DNA from: Streptomyces morookaense
GTDB lineage: Bacteria > Actinomycetota > Actinomycetes > Streptomycetales > Streptomycetaceae
Length of the DNA stretch: 64,000 nt
NCBI RefSeq assembly: GCF_013030945.1
Contig: NZ_JABBXF010000032.1
Span: forward strand, 86,052-150,051
Direction of reading: 5' to 3'
Position 1 is the first letter of the stretch. Every line of letters starts with the position of its first letter. Under the pieces are notes generated by a model, which was given only the letters and a program-made list of their open reading frames with translations, had not been told where the DNA came from and did not search any database. Shown here piece after piece: positions 16,982 through 25,473 of this stretch. Both the position numbers and the translations under genes were made by a program.

Positions 16982-17036
16982 GAAAACGTGGCAAACCCCA
17001 CCCCGCGGAACCGCGGGGGCGGCAATCCACGTTTTC
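16982..17036. repeat. nested palindrome upstream of the MarP-like gene
   Basis: Outer arms GAAAACGTGG (16982-16991) and CCACGTTTTC (17027-17036) enclose an inner perfect dyad CCCCGCGG-AA-CCGCGGGG (17001-17018). It ends 44 bases before the GTG at 17081, so it may be an operator or leader structure. Confidence 0.7.
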
Positions 17037-17080
17037 CAGGGTGGCGCGATCGGGGGCGCGCAAAACGAAAGGGCCCGCGT

Positions 17081-18277
17081 GTGAACCTGCTCGATCTGCT
17101 CCTGCTGCTGGTCGTCATCGGCTACGCCGTCTCCGGCTACCGCCGCGGCCTCGTCGCGAGCGCCGTCCTGCTCGCCGGCTTCCTCGGCGGAGCCGTCCTC
17201 GGCGTGTGGGCGCTCCCCTACGCTCTGCGCCCCTTCGAACCCGGCACCGCGACGGCCGCCGTCGTCGCCGTGCTCGTCGTGCTGATCCCGGCCGGTATCG
17301 GCCACGGCCTGGCCGGCCGGCTCGCCTGGCGGCTGCGCCGCGGTCTCACCTGGGCCCCGGTCCGCGGCCTGGACGGTGCCGGCGGCGCCGCCGTGAACTC
17401 GCTGGCCGCCCTCCTGGTCGCCTGGGTGGCCGCCAGCGTGCTGGTCTCGGCGAACTCCACCCTGCTCACCCGGGAGATCCGGGAGTCCTCGCTGCTCGGC
17501 GCCGTGCAGAAGGCGATGCCGGAGCAGGCGCCCACCTGGTTCAGCCGCACCACGGACGCCCTGGCGGGCGCCGGCTTCCCGCAGGTGTTCAACCCGTTCG
17601 AGAGCGAGCCGGCCACCAGCGTGCCCAAGCCCTCGGGCGACGCGGTCACCACGGCCGCCACCCAGGCGGCGCGCGACAGCGTCGTCAAGATCGAGGGCGT
17701 CGCGGACGTCGGCAGCGGCCGCCGTGGCCAGGAGGGCAGCGGCTTCGTCTACTCCGACGAGCACGTGATGACCAACGCGCACGTGGTGGCCGGGGTCACC
17801 GACCCGACCGTCCGTGTGGGCGGTGTCGGGCGGACGTACCGGGCCAAGGTCGTCCTCTTCGACCCGAAGACCGACGTGGCCGTCCTGGACGTGCCGGGCC
17901 TGGACGCGCCCGTCCTGCCCTTCGACAAGAGCGCCAAGCGCGGCGACGCCGCGGTCGTCGCCGGCTACCCCGAGAACGGCGGCCTGGACCTGCGCGCCGC
18001 GACCGTCGCCAACGAGCTCCGCGCCAAGGGCCAGGACATCTACGGCGACGGCATCACCACCCGCGAGGTCTTCTCCGTACGCTCCACGGTCCGCCCGGGC
18101 AACTCCGGCGGCCCGCTGCTGAGCCCGTCGGGGAAGGTCTACGGCGTGGTCTTCGCCCGTTCCACGGCCGATGCGGAGACCGGCTACGTGCTGACCGCCG
18201 AGCAGGTCGCCGCGGACGCGGCCCGCGCGGCACGGGCGACGGTGCCGGTGGACACGGGGAGCCGGGCGGCGCAGTAG
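17081..18277 (+). CDS. MarP-like membrane serine protease
   Basis: 398 residues from the GTG at 17081. Four N-terminal TM helices form a CvpA-like domain (GYAVSGYRRGLVASA at the start), followed by a periplasm-facing trypsin-like domain with His234 (TNAHVV), Asp265 (DVAVLDV) and Ser342 (GNSGGP). This architecture is that of mycobacterial MarP, needed for acid and oxidative stress survival through processing of cell-wall enzymes. Here it is a single gene, preceded by a large repeat region and a nested palindrome. Confidence 0.9.
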   Translation: MNLLDLLLLLVVIGYAVSGYRRGLVASAVLLAGFLGGAVLGVWALPYALRPFEPGTATAAVVAVLVVLIPAGIGHGLAGRLAWRLRRGLTWAPVRGLDGAGGAAVNSLAALLVAWVAASVLVSANSTLLTREIRESSLLGAVQKAMPEQAPTWFSRTTDALAGAGFPQVFNPFESEPATSVPKPSGDAVTTAATQAARDSVVKIEGVADVGSGRRGQEGSGFVYSDEHVMTNAHVVAGVTDPTVRVGGVGRTYRAKVVLFDPKTDVAVLDVPGLDAPVLPFDKSAKRGDAAVVAGYPENGGLDLRAATVANELRAKGQDIYGDGITTREVFSVRSTVRPGNSGGPLLSPSGKVYGVVFARSTADAETGYVLTAEQVAADAARAARATVPVDTGSRAAQ

Positions 18278-18330
18278 CGCGCACGACCCGGGTGCAGATG
18301 CACATGGGTTGCAGCTACAGCATGAACGCG

Positions 18331-18363
18331 CCTACGGTGTGCCGTCATTTGCACACCCGTAGG
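18331..18363 (+). promoter_or_regulatory. leader hairpin overlapping the ribosome binding site
   Basis: CCTACGGTGTG (18331-18341) pairs with CACACCCGTAGG (18352-18363), one bulged base. The right arm ends in AGG, the first bases of the AGGAAGG ribosome binding site of the nickel/cobalt permease, so folding could limit translation; as DNA it could equally be an operator. Confidence 0.5.
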
Positions 18364-18374
18364 AAGGTCCTGCC

Positions 18375-19505
18375 GTGGCCAGCTCCGTTCCCTCCCGCCG
18401 GCGCCGCATATCCGCGGTGATGACGGGCGCCGAGTGGCGCCGCATGGGCGGCATGGCCGCCTTCATCCTGGCCCTGCACATCATCGGGTGGTTCACGCTG
18501 GTGGCCGTCGTGGCCCCCGAGCACCACACGGTGGGCACGAAGACCTTCGGCGTCGGCATAGGCGTCACCGCCTACACCCTCGGCATGCGGCATGCCTTCG
18601 ACGCCGACCACATCGCGGCCATCGACAACACCACGCGCAAGCTGATGCACGAGGGCAAGCGGCCGCTGTCGGTGGGCTTCTGGTTCTCGCTCGGCCACTC
18701 CAGCGTCGTCTTCGGCCTGACCTTCCTGCTCGCCCTCGGCGTCAAGGCCCTGGCCGGACCCGTCCAGGACGAGAACTCCGGGCTCCACCAGATCACCGGC
18801 TGGATCGGCACCACCGTCTCCGGCGCCTTCCTCTACCTCATCGCGATCTTCAACGTGGTGATCCTGGCCGGGATCTGGAAGGTCTTCCGGCAGATGCGCG
18901 CCGGCCACTTCGACGAGGCGGCGCTGGAGGAGCAGCTCAACAACCGCGGGCTCATGAACCGGCTGCTCGGCCGCGTCATGAAGTCGATCAGCAAGCCGTG
19001 GCAGATGTACCCGCTGGGCCTGCTCTTCGGCCTGGGCTTCGACACCGCCACCGAGGTGGCCCTGCTCGTCCTGGCCGGCTCCGGCGCCGCCTCGGGCCTG
19101 CCCTGGTACGCGATCCTGTGCCTGCCGGTGCTCTTCGCGGCGGGCATGTCGCTGCTGGACACCATCGACGGCTCGTTCATGAACTTCGCCTACGGCTGGG
19201 CCTTCTCCAAGCCCGTCCGCAAGGTCTACTACAACCTCGTCATCACCGGGCTGTCCGTCGCCGTGGCGCTCGTCATCGGCACCGTCGAACTGCTGGGCCT
19301 GATCGCCGACAAGGCGGACCTGCACGGTCCGTTCTGGGACTGGATCGGCGGACTCGACCTGAACACGGTCGGATTCGTCATCGTCGGCATGTTCTTCGTC
19401 ACGTGGCTGCTCGCGATGGTGGTCTGGAAGGCCGCCCGCGTCGAGGAGAAGTGGACCGCCCACGTCCGCCCCGCCCCCGCCCTGGCCGACCGCACCGAGG
19501 CCTGA
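18375..19505 (+). CDS. nickel/cobalt permease, NiCoT family
   Basis: 376 residues from the GTG at 18375, with AGGAAGG before it. Eight or so TM helices. The signature RHAFDADHIAAIDN in TM2 (HX4DH metal motif, about residues 72-85) is decisive, followed by SLGHSSVVF and LGFDTATEVALL, the other NiCoT motifs. It imports Ni2+ or Co2+ for urease, hydrogenase, NiSOD or cobalamin. Single gene; a hairpin at 18331-18363 touches the ribosome binding site. Which metal is carried cannot be told. Confidence 0.92.
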   Translation: MASSVPSRRRRISAVMTGAEWRRMGGMAAFILALHIIGWFTLVAVVAPEHHTVGTKTFGVGIGVTAYTLGMRHAFDADHIAAIDNTTRKLMHEGKRPLSVGFWFSLGHSSVVFGLTFLLALGVKALAGPVQDENSGLHQITGWIGTTVSGAFLYLIAIFNVVILAGIWKVFRQMRAGHFDEAALEEQLNNRGLMNRLLGRVMKSISKPWQMYPLGLLFGLGFDTATEVALLVLAGSGAASGLPWYAILCLPVLFAAGMSLLDTIDGSFMNFAYGWAFSKPVRKVYYNLVITGLSVAVALVIGTVELLGLIADKADLHGPFWDWIGGLDLNTVGFVIVGMFFVTWLLAMVVWKAARVEEKWTAHVRPAPALADRTEA

Positions 19506-19531
19506 TCCGCGCCCCTGCCCCGCCCACCCCC

Positions 19532-19560
19532 GTGCAACGCGCGAATCGGACACGTTGCAC
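19532..19560. promoter_or_regulatory. 29-bp interrupted dyad upstream of the serine hydrolase
   Basis: GTGCAACG (19532-19539) and CGTTGCAC (19553-19560) are perfect 8-base arms with a 13-base gap. Bases just after it include an ATG at 19562 that is in frame with the next gene, but a better start with AGGAG lies at 19604, so the dyad probably sits in the promoter. Confidence 0.5.
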
Positions 19561-19603
19561 CATGGTGGACTTGGCAACAATCGGCACGGCAGGAGCAGTA
19601 CCA

Positions 19604-20782
19604 GTGGTGGACGTCCACGGCACGACGGCGGACGGGTTCGAACCCGTCCGCTCCGCCTTCGCAGACAACTTCGCCCTCCGCGGCGAACGCGGCGCCGCCG
19701 TCACCGTCTACCGCGACGGCACCAAGGTCGTCGACCTGTACGCCGGCACCCGGGACGCCGACGGCCTCGGCGAGGAGCCCTGGCGGCACGGCACCGCCCA
19801 GATCGTCCGCTCCGCCACCAAGGGCGTCGCCGCCGCCGTCCTGCTGCTCCTGCACCAGCGCGGCCAGGTCGACCTGGACGCGCCCGTCGGCACGTACTGG
19901 CCCGAGTTCAAGGCCGCCGGCAAGGAGCGCGTCCTCGTCCGGCACCTGCTCGCGCACCGCGCCGGGCTGCCCGTGCTCGACACCCCGCTCACCCCGGCCG
20001 AGGCCGTCGACGGCGTCAGCGGCCCGCGCGCGCTCGCCGCGCAGGCACCCGCCTGGGAGCCCGGCACCGACCACGGCTACCACGCCCAGACGTACAGCTG
20101 GCTGCTCGGCGAGCTGGTCCTGCGCGTCACCGGGCGCACGCTCGGCACCTGGGTCGCCGAGGAGATCGCCGGCCCGCTCGGCCTCGACCTGTGGATAGGC
20201 CTGCCGGACGCCGAGCGCGACCGCGTCGGCCGGATAGCCGACATCGAGGCCCCGCCCGCGCCCGCCTCGGCCGGACTGCGCGTGCGCGCCAAGCAGTCCG
20301 TCACCGACGCCTACCGCGACCCGGAGTCCCTCACCCGCCGCGCCTTCGCGGCGATCGACCCGCACCCGGACGAGAACGACCCGGCCTACCGGGCCGGCGA
20401 GCTCCCCGCCTCCGCGGGCATCGCCACCTCCGACGCGCTGGCCCGCTTCTACGCCTCGCTGACCGGCGTCGTCGACGGCGGCCACCGCCTCTTCGCCCCC
20501 GCCACCCTGACCCTCGCGCGCACCGAGGAGTCGGCGGGCCCGGACCGGGTCCTGATGGTGGGCACCCGCTTCGGACTGGGCTACATGCTGCACGGCGGGG
20601 CGTGCCCGCTGCTGGGCCCCGGCTCCTTCGGCCACCCGGGCCGCGGCGGCTCGCTCGCCTTCGCCGACCCCGAGTCCGGCATCTCCTTCGGCTACGTCAC
20701 CAACGGCATGCAGAAGAACGTCACCGCCGACCCGCGGGCCCAGGCGCTGGTGCGGGCGGTTGCGAAGTCGCTCGCCGGGTAG
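19604..20782 (+). CDS. class C beta-lactamase-type serine hydrolase
   Basis: 392 residues from the GTG at 19604, chosen because AGGAG lies 8 bases upstream; an in-frame ATG at 19562 would add 14 residues. The nucleophile is Ser70 in SATK (Lys73). HRAGLP and the Gly-rich HPGRGGS segment fit the family (EstB/LACTB-like esterases and DD-peptidase relatives). No signal peptide, so it is probably a cytoplasmic esterase or amidase rather than a resistance enzyme. The following SDR starts 10 bases after its stop. Confidence 0.85.
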   Translation: MVDVHGTTADGFEPVRSAFADNFALRGERGAAVTVYRDGTKVVDLYAGTRDADGLGEEPWRHGTAQIVRSATKGVAAAVLLLLHQRGQVDLDAPVGTYWPEFKAAGKERVLVRHLLAHRAGLPVLDTPLTPAEAVDGVSGPRALAAQAPAWEPGTDHGYHAQTYSWLLGELVLRVTGRTLGTWVAEEIAGPLGLDLWIGLPDAERDRVGRIADIEAPPAPASAGLRVRAKQSVTDAYRDPESLTRRAFAAIDPHPDENDPAYRAGELPASAGIATSDALARFYASLTGVVDGGHRLFAPATLTLARTEESAGPDRVLMVGTRFGLGYMLHGGACPLLGPGSFGHPGRGGSLAFADPESGISFGYVTNGMQKNVTADPRAQALVRAVAKSLAG

Positions 20783-20791
20783 TCACCCCGT

Positions 20792-21580
20792 GTGCTGAGA
20801 CGGTTCGACGGCCGGACGGCCCTGATCACCGGCGCCGGACGCGGCATCGGTGCCGCCACCGCGCGGCGCCTCGCCGCCGAGGGCGCGCGGGTGCTCGTCA
20901 CCGACCTGGACGGGGAGCGCGCGGAGAAGACGGCGGCCGGCATCCGCGAGACGGGCCTCACGGCCGAGGCGGCCGCCTGTGACGTGGGCGACCGGGCCGC
21001 CGTCGAGGCGGCGGTGGCGACGGCCGTCGCGCGGTTCGGCGGGCTGGACGTCCTCGTCAACAACGCCTTCGCCTGCCATCCGGATCCGGCGCTCGTCGAG
21101 GACGAGACGGACGAGGCCTGGCAGCGCGACCTCGACATCACGCTGACCGGCGCCTTCCGCTGCGTCCGGGCCGCCATGCCGCACCTGGCCGCCGCCGGGG
21201 GCCGCGGCGCGGTGGTCGGCATCGGCTCGGTCAACGGTGAGCAGGACTTCGGCAACCACGCCTACAGCGCGGCCAAGGCGGGGCTCGCCAGCCTCACCCG
21301 CACCCTGGCGGGCCAGTCCGCCCCGCGCGGGGTCCGGGTCAACCTGGTCGCGCCGGGCACGGTGGACACGCCCAACTGGGCAGGCCGGGAAGCCGCCTTG
21401 GAACGGGCGGCGCCCCTGTATCCACTGGGGCGCGTGGGACGCCCGGAGGACATCGCGGCGGCGGTGGCGTTCCTGGCGTCGGAGGACGCGGCATGGATCA
21501 CGGGGGTGACCCTGCCGGTGGACGGCGGCATCCTGATCGGGAACGTAGGGCTGCGCGCGGCGTTGCGGGGTACTCCGTAA
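20792..21580 (+). CDS. short-chain dehydrogenase/reductase
   Basis: 262 residues from the GTG at 20792, 9 bases after the serine hydrolase stop and so likely in one transcript. TGAGRGIG at about 12-19 binds NAD(P); NNAF stands where NNAG is usual; catalytic Tyr158 and Lys162 in YSAAK; the C-terminus GVTLPVDGG is typical. The substrate is unknown. The last residues RGTP and the stop resemble the repeat-derived ends of two other genes in the window. Confidence 0.9.
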   Translation: MLRRFDGRTALITGAGRGIGAATARRLAAEGARVLVTDLDGERAEKTAAGIRETGLTAEAAACDVGDRAAVEAAVATAVARFGGLDVLVNNAFACHPDPALVEDETDEAWQRDLDITLTGAFRCVRAAMPHLAAAGGRGAVVGIGSVNGEQDFGNHAYSAAKAGLASLTRTLAGQSAPRGVRVNLVAPGTVDTPNWAGREAALERAAPLYPLGRVGRPEDIAAAVAFLASEDAAWITGVTLPVDGGILIGNVGLRAALRGTP

Positions 21581-21593
21581 GCGCCCCGTCAGC

Positions 21594-21651
21594 CGCGCCC
21601 CGTAAGGGGCGCGAGGCTGTATCTGTTTGCGGCTCCGCCGCGCGGGCGCGA
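21594..21651. repeat. intergenic repeat copy
   Basis: GCGCCCCGTAAGGGGCGCGAG followed (in pieces) by the module TTTGCGGCTCCGCCGCG seen also at 25239, 45755 and 59362. It follows the SDR stop and can terminate transcription. Confidence 0.75.
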
Positions 21652-21716
21652 GCACCCGAGCCGACCCGCACATGCAGGACCGGACGTCTCACAGCCCCGT
21701 TCCATACGATGGCGCG

Positions 21717-23459
21717 GTGAGCACTGACACCGCGCCCCAGGAACGGACCCCGCACCCGTGGCAGCACCGGCTCCGCCGCTTCGGCTATGCGGGCCGGCGC
21801 AGCCACCCCGGCGTCCGGGAGCGCCTCGTCCCCCCGTACCCCGAGCCGGGGACGCGGGTATGGGCAGCGCTCGGCGCGGGCCCGCGCCGAGCGCACCGGC
21901 TCGCCCGGAGCACCGGCTGGGCCGCCCCCCTGGCAGTCGCCCTGCTCGCAGGGCTGACCCGGTTCTGGAACCTGGGCAGCCCGAATGCGGTGATATTCGA
22001 CGAGACGTACTACGCCAAGGACGCCTGGGCCCTGTGGAAGTACGGCTACGAGGTCGACTGGCCCAAGGACGCCAACGACAAGATCATCGCCGGGCATTCG
22101 TACGTCGGTGACGCCGCGGCGTACGTCGTCCACCCCCCGGTCGGCAAGTGGGTCATCGGCATCGGCGAACAGCTCTTCGGGCTGCACCCCTTCGGCTGGC
22201 GCTTCATGGTCGCGCTGCTGGGCACGCTCTCCGTGCTCATGCTGTGCCGCATCGGCCGCCGCCTCTTCCGCTCCACCTTCCTCGGCTGCCTGGCCGGCGG
22301 GCTGCTCGCGGTGGACGGGCTGCACTTCGTGATGAGCCGCACCGCGCTGCTCGACACGGTGCTGATGTTCTTCGTGCTGGGGGCCTTCGGCTGCATCCTC
22401 GTCGACCGCGACCGCGCGCGGGCGCGGCTGGCGGCGGCCCTGCCCGACGACGAGGACGGCGAGGCGTATCCGGATCCCGCCGTCGGCGACGGGCTGCGCC
22501 TCGGCCTGCGCCCCTGGCGGCTCGCCGCCGGCGTGCTGCTGGGCCTGGCCTGCGCCACGAAGTGGAACGGGGCCGTGTTCCTGGCCGCGTTCGGCCTGAT
22601 GATCGTGCTCTGGGACGCCGGCTCCCGGCGCACCGCAGGAGCGCTGCGCCCGTGGCGCTCGACGCTGCGCCGCGACGTGCCGTGGGCGTTCCTGTCGACG
22701 GTGCCGGTGGCGCTCGGCGTCTATGTCGCGTCCTGGACGGGCTGGTTCGCCAAGAGCGGTACGTTCAGCCCCTCGCTGGGCTGGCAGCACAGCGGCTACG
22801 ACCGGCACTACGCCGAGACCGAAGGCGGGCACAGCGCGCACGGTTTCCTCGCCGGGATCCTCAACCCGCTGCGCAGCCTGTGGCATTACGAGCAGCAGGT
22901 GTGGGACTTCAACACCACGCTCTCCTCGCCGCACACGTACCAGTCGAACCCGTGGAGCTGGCTGGTCCAGGCGCGCCCGGTCTCGTACTTCTACGAGTCC
23001 CCGAAGCCCGGCCAGGACGGCTGCCCCACCGACGCGGTCGACAAGTGCGCGCGCGAAGTGCTCGCCCTGGGCACGCCGCTGCTGTGGTGGGCGGCCTGCT
23101 TCGCGGTGCTGTACCTGCTGTACCGCTGGGCGTTCCGGCGCGACTGGCGTGCGGGGGCGGTGCTGTGCGGAGTTGCCGCGGGTTACCTGCCGTGGTTCAT
23201 GTGGCAGGAGCGCACGATTTTCGTCTTCTACGCCGTGGTGTTCGCGCCGTTCCTGTGCCTCGCCGTGGCCATGATGATCGGCGCGATCCTCGGGCCGCGC
23301 GGCTCCTCGGAACGGCGCCGGGTGACCGGCGCGGTCGTCGCGGGGACGCTGGTCCTGCTGATCGTGTGGAACTTCGTCTATTTCTGGCCCCTTTACACGG
23401 GCCAGGCGATCCCGATCGACGCGTGGCGCAACCGCATGTGGTTCGACACCTGGATCTGA
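21717..23459 (+). CDS. pmt: dolichyl-phosphate-mannose-protein mannosyltransferase
   Basis: 580 residues from the GTG at 21717. GT39 family: first loop FDETYYAKDAW with the catalytic Asp-Glu pair, HPPVGKW in the same extracytoplasmic region, and about ten TM helices. It transfers mannose from polyprenyl-phosphate mannose to Ser/Thr of exported proteins during secretion. In Streptomyces, Pmt glycosylates the PstS protein and serves as part of the phiC31 receptor pathway. The long cytoplasmic N-terminus (about 60 residues, basic) is normal for actinomycetes. Confidence 0.93.
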   Translation: MSTDTAPQERTPHPWQHRLRRFGYAGRRSHPGVRERLVPPYPEPGTRVWAALGAGPRRAHRLARSTGWAAPLAVALLAGLTRFWNLGSPNAVIFDETYYAKDAWALWKYGYEVDWPKDANDKIIAGHSYVGDAAAYVVHPPVGKWVIGIGEQLFGLHPFGWRFMVALLGTLSVLMLCRIGRRLFRSTFLGCLAGGLLAVDGLHFVMSRTALLDTVLMFFVLGAFGCILVDRDRARARLAAALPDDEDGEAYPDPAVGDGLRLGLRPWRLAAGVLLGLACATKWNGAVFLAAFGLMIVLWDAGSRRTAGALRPWRSTLRRDVPWAFLSTVPVALGVYVASWTGWFAKSGTFSPSLGWQHSGYDRHYAETEGGHSAHGFLAGILNPLRSLWHYEQQVWDFNTTLSSPHTYQSNPWSWLVQARPVSYFYESPKPGQDGCPTDAVDKCAREVLALGTPLLWWAACFAVLYLLYRWAFRRDWRAGAVLCGVAAGYLPWFMWQERTIFVFYAVVFAPFLCLAVAMMIGAILGPRGSSERRRVTGAVVAGTLVLLIVWNFVYFWPLYTGQAIPIDAWRNRMWFDTWI

Positions 23460-23532
23460 TCCCCTGTGAGAAACGTTCCGGCCACCCTCGCGCCGTATGT
23501 CACTCCTGTCCCGTAGAGTTCCCCGTGACGTC

Positions 23533-23548
23533 TTAATCGACTGATTAA
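23533..23548. promoter_or_regulatory. AT-rich palindrome before the penicillin-binding protein
   Basis: TTAATC-GACT-GATTAA, perfect 6-base arms, 52 bases before the start at 23600. Such an AT-rich word is rare in this sequence, so it is a candidate operator or promoter element. Confidence 0.45.
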
Positions 23549-23599
23549 AAGCTGGTCCGAGCCATGGGGGGAACCGTGGGGGCCAGGAGGGGGATCGGC

Positions 23600-25216
23600 A
23601 TGCACAAGGGTGCGAAGTACGCCGTCGGCGGGGTCGCCGCCGCGCTGGTGGGGGCCGCCGGCCTGGGGGTCTGGAACATCGCCGACGCCATCGGCGGCGA
23701 CGGCGGATCCGCGCACACCGAGGCGGCACCGGTGGAGACGGGACCGCCGAGCGCGCGCGAAGTGGAGTCCGCCGCACGGGACTTCCTCGCGGCATGGGAG
23801 GCGGGCGACACGGAGAAGGCCGCGGGCCTGACCGACAACGTCCAGGCGGCGACGGCAGCACTGACCGGCTACCGCGAGGCCGCCCGCATCGAGAAAGTGA
23901 CGTTTCGTCAGGCAGCTGCTTCGGGCGCCACGGTGCCCTTCACGGTCACCGCGGAAGTGGCCCTGGGTGCACAGCGGTCGACGTGGACGTACGAGTCCTC
24001 GCTCGCCGTCGTACGGGGCCGCGGCAGCGGCCGCCCGCTGGTCGACTGGCAGCCCGCCGTCCTGCACCCGCAGTTGGCGGCCGGCGAGTCCCTGAAGACG
24101 GCCGCGACGGAGGCCCCGCAGATCACCGCCGTCGACCGCGACGGCAAGGAGCTGGACCCCAAGGAGTACCCCTCGCTCGCCCCGCTCCTGCCCGAACTGC
24201 GCAAGCGGTTCGGCGAGAAGGCGGGCGGGGAGCCGGGCGTGGAGGTGCGCAGCCAGGGCGCCGGCGGCGCGCCGGGCAAGACGCTGTTCGTGGTCTCCAA
24301 GGGCAAGCCGGGCACGCTGCGCACGACGATCGACGCGGGTGCGCAGCGCGCGGCCGAGGCGGCGGTCGCCCGGCACGCCGACGCCTCCGTGGTGTCGGTC
24401 AGACCGAGCACGGGCGAGATCCTCGCCATCGCCAACGCGCAGAAGACGGGGTTCAACGCGGCGGTCGGCGGGACGACCGCGCCCGGCTCCACGATGAAGA
24501 TCGTGACGTCGGCGGCATTGCTGGAGCAGGGCAAGGCGGCACCGTCCAAACCGCTGCCGTGCCCCAAGTTCGCGACGTACGGCATGCAGTTCCACAACGT
24601 GGAGAAGAGCGAGAACCCGGGCGCGACGTTCGCGCAGGACTTCGCCGCCTCGTGCAACACGGCGTTCATCTCCCTGGCCGGCCAGCTGTCCGACACCGCG
24701 CTCGCGGACGAGGCGCGCGACGTCTTCGGCATCGGGCTGGACTGGAAGGCGGGCATCTCCACGTTCGACGGCAAGGTGCCCTCGGACTCCGGGGCCGGCA
24801 AGGCGGCGGCGATGATCGGGCAGGGCCGGGTGCAGATGAACCCGCTGACGATGGCCTCGGTGGCGGCCACGGTCCGCAACGGGTCGTTCAAGCAGCCGTA
24901 TCTGGTGGACCCGTCGGTGGACGGCCGCGAACTCGCCCGCGCCCCGCGGTCGTTGCCGTCCGGGGTCGCCTCGGACCTCCGCTCGATGATGCGGCTCACC
25001 GCCACGGCGGGGACGGGGGCCACGGCCATGTCCGGCCTCGGCGGGGACATCGGTGCCAAGACCGGCTCCGCGGAGGTGGACGGCCAGACGGCGCCGAACG
25101 GCTGGTTCACCGCGTACCGCGGCGATGTGGCGGCCGCGGCCGTGGTTCCGCAGGGCGGGCACGGCGGGGATTCGGCGGGGCCGATCGTGGCGGCGGTGCT
25201 GCGGGGCGCCCCGTAG
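23600..25216 (+). CDS. penicillin-binding protein (NTF2-like plus transpeptidase)
   Basis: 538 residues from the ATG at 23600, preceded by GGAGGGGG; in-frame starts at 23564 and 23576 are possible. A signal anchor (about 5-25) leads to an NTF2-like MecA_N domain, a short dimer region, then the transpeptidase: Ser297-T-M-Lys300, Ser351-C-Asn353 and Lys487-T-Gly. It is a class B enzyme that cross-links peptidoglycan outside the membrane and resembles the penicillin-interacting proteins dispensable for growth in Streptomyces. The stop TAG sits at the edge of the intergenic repeat (RGAP end). Confidence 0.9.
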   Translation: MHKGAKYAVGGVAAALVGAAGLGVWNIADAIGGDGGSAHTEAAPVETGPPSAREVESAARDFLAAWEAGDTEKAAGLTDNVQAATAALTGYREAARIEKVTFRQAAASGATVPFTVTAEVALGAQRSTWTYESSLAVVRGRGSGRPLVDWQPAVLHPQLAAGESLKTAATEAPQITAVDRDGKELDPKEYPSLAPLLPELRKRFGEKAGGEPGVEVRSQGAGGAPGKTLFVVSKGKPGTLRTTIDAGAQRAAEAAVARHADASVVSVRPSTGEILAIANAQKTGFNAAVGGTTAPGSTMKIVTSAALLEQGKAAPSKPLPCPKFATYGMQFHNVEKSENPGATFAQDFAASCNTAFISLAGQLSDTALADEARDVFGIGLDWKAGISTFDGKVPSDSGAGKAAAMIGQGRVQMNPLTMASVAATVRNGSFKQPYLVDPSVDGRELARAPRSLPSGVASDLRSMMRLTATAGTGATAMSGLGGDIGAKTGSAEVDGQTAPNGWFTAYRGDVAAAAVVPQGGHGGDSAGPIVAAVLRGAP

Positions 25217-25443
25217 GGGGCGCGGGGCTGTTGACATATGCGGCTCCGCCGCGTGGGCGCGACCAGGTGCCCCGTCAGGGGCGCTGGGGGTACCCCCAGC
25301 GGTAGCTGGGGGAGGAACGGCGCGACCAGCCCCCACCGGCCCGCAGTTGACGCACCGCAGGGGTCCGGGGCGCAGCCCCGGGTGCCTCGGCCGCGGGCGC
25401 GTCGTGGTTGCTCGCGCAGTTCCCCGCGCCCCTTACGGGGCGC
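25207..25443. repeat. composite intergenic repeat block
   Basis: Three repeat modules follow each other: CCCCGTAGGGGGCGCGGGG, then ATGCGGCTCCGCCGCGTGGG, then a hairpin module (GGGGGTACCCCCAGCGG, partial), then the core shared with 16809-16965. The right arm 25412-25443 is identical to bases 16934-16965. No coding sequence is seen in the 257-base gap. Confidence 0.8.
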
Positions 25444-25473
25444 GATGTCCGGCGTAGCGGCAAGATCGCGTCC

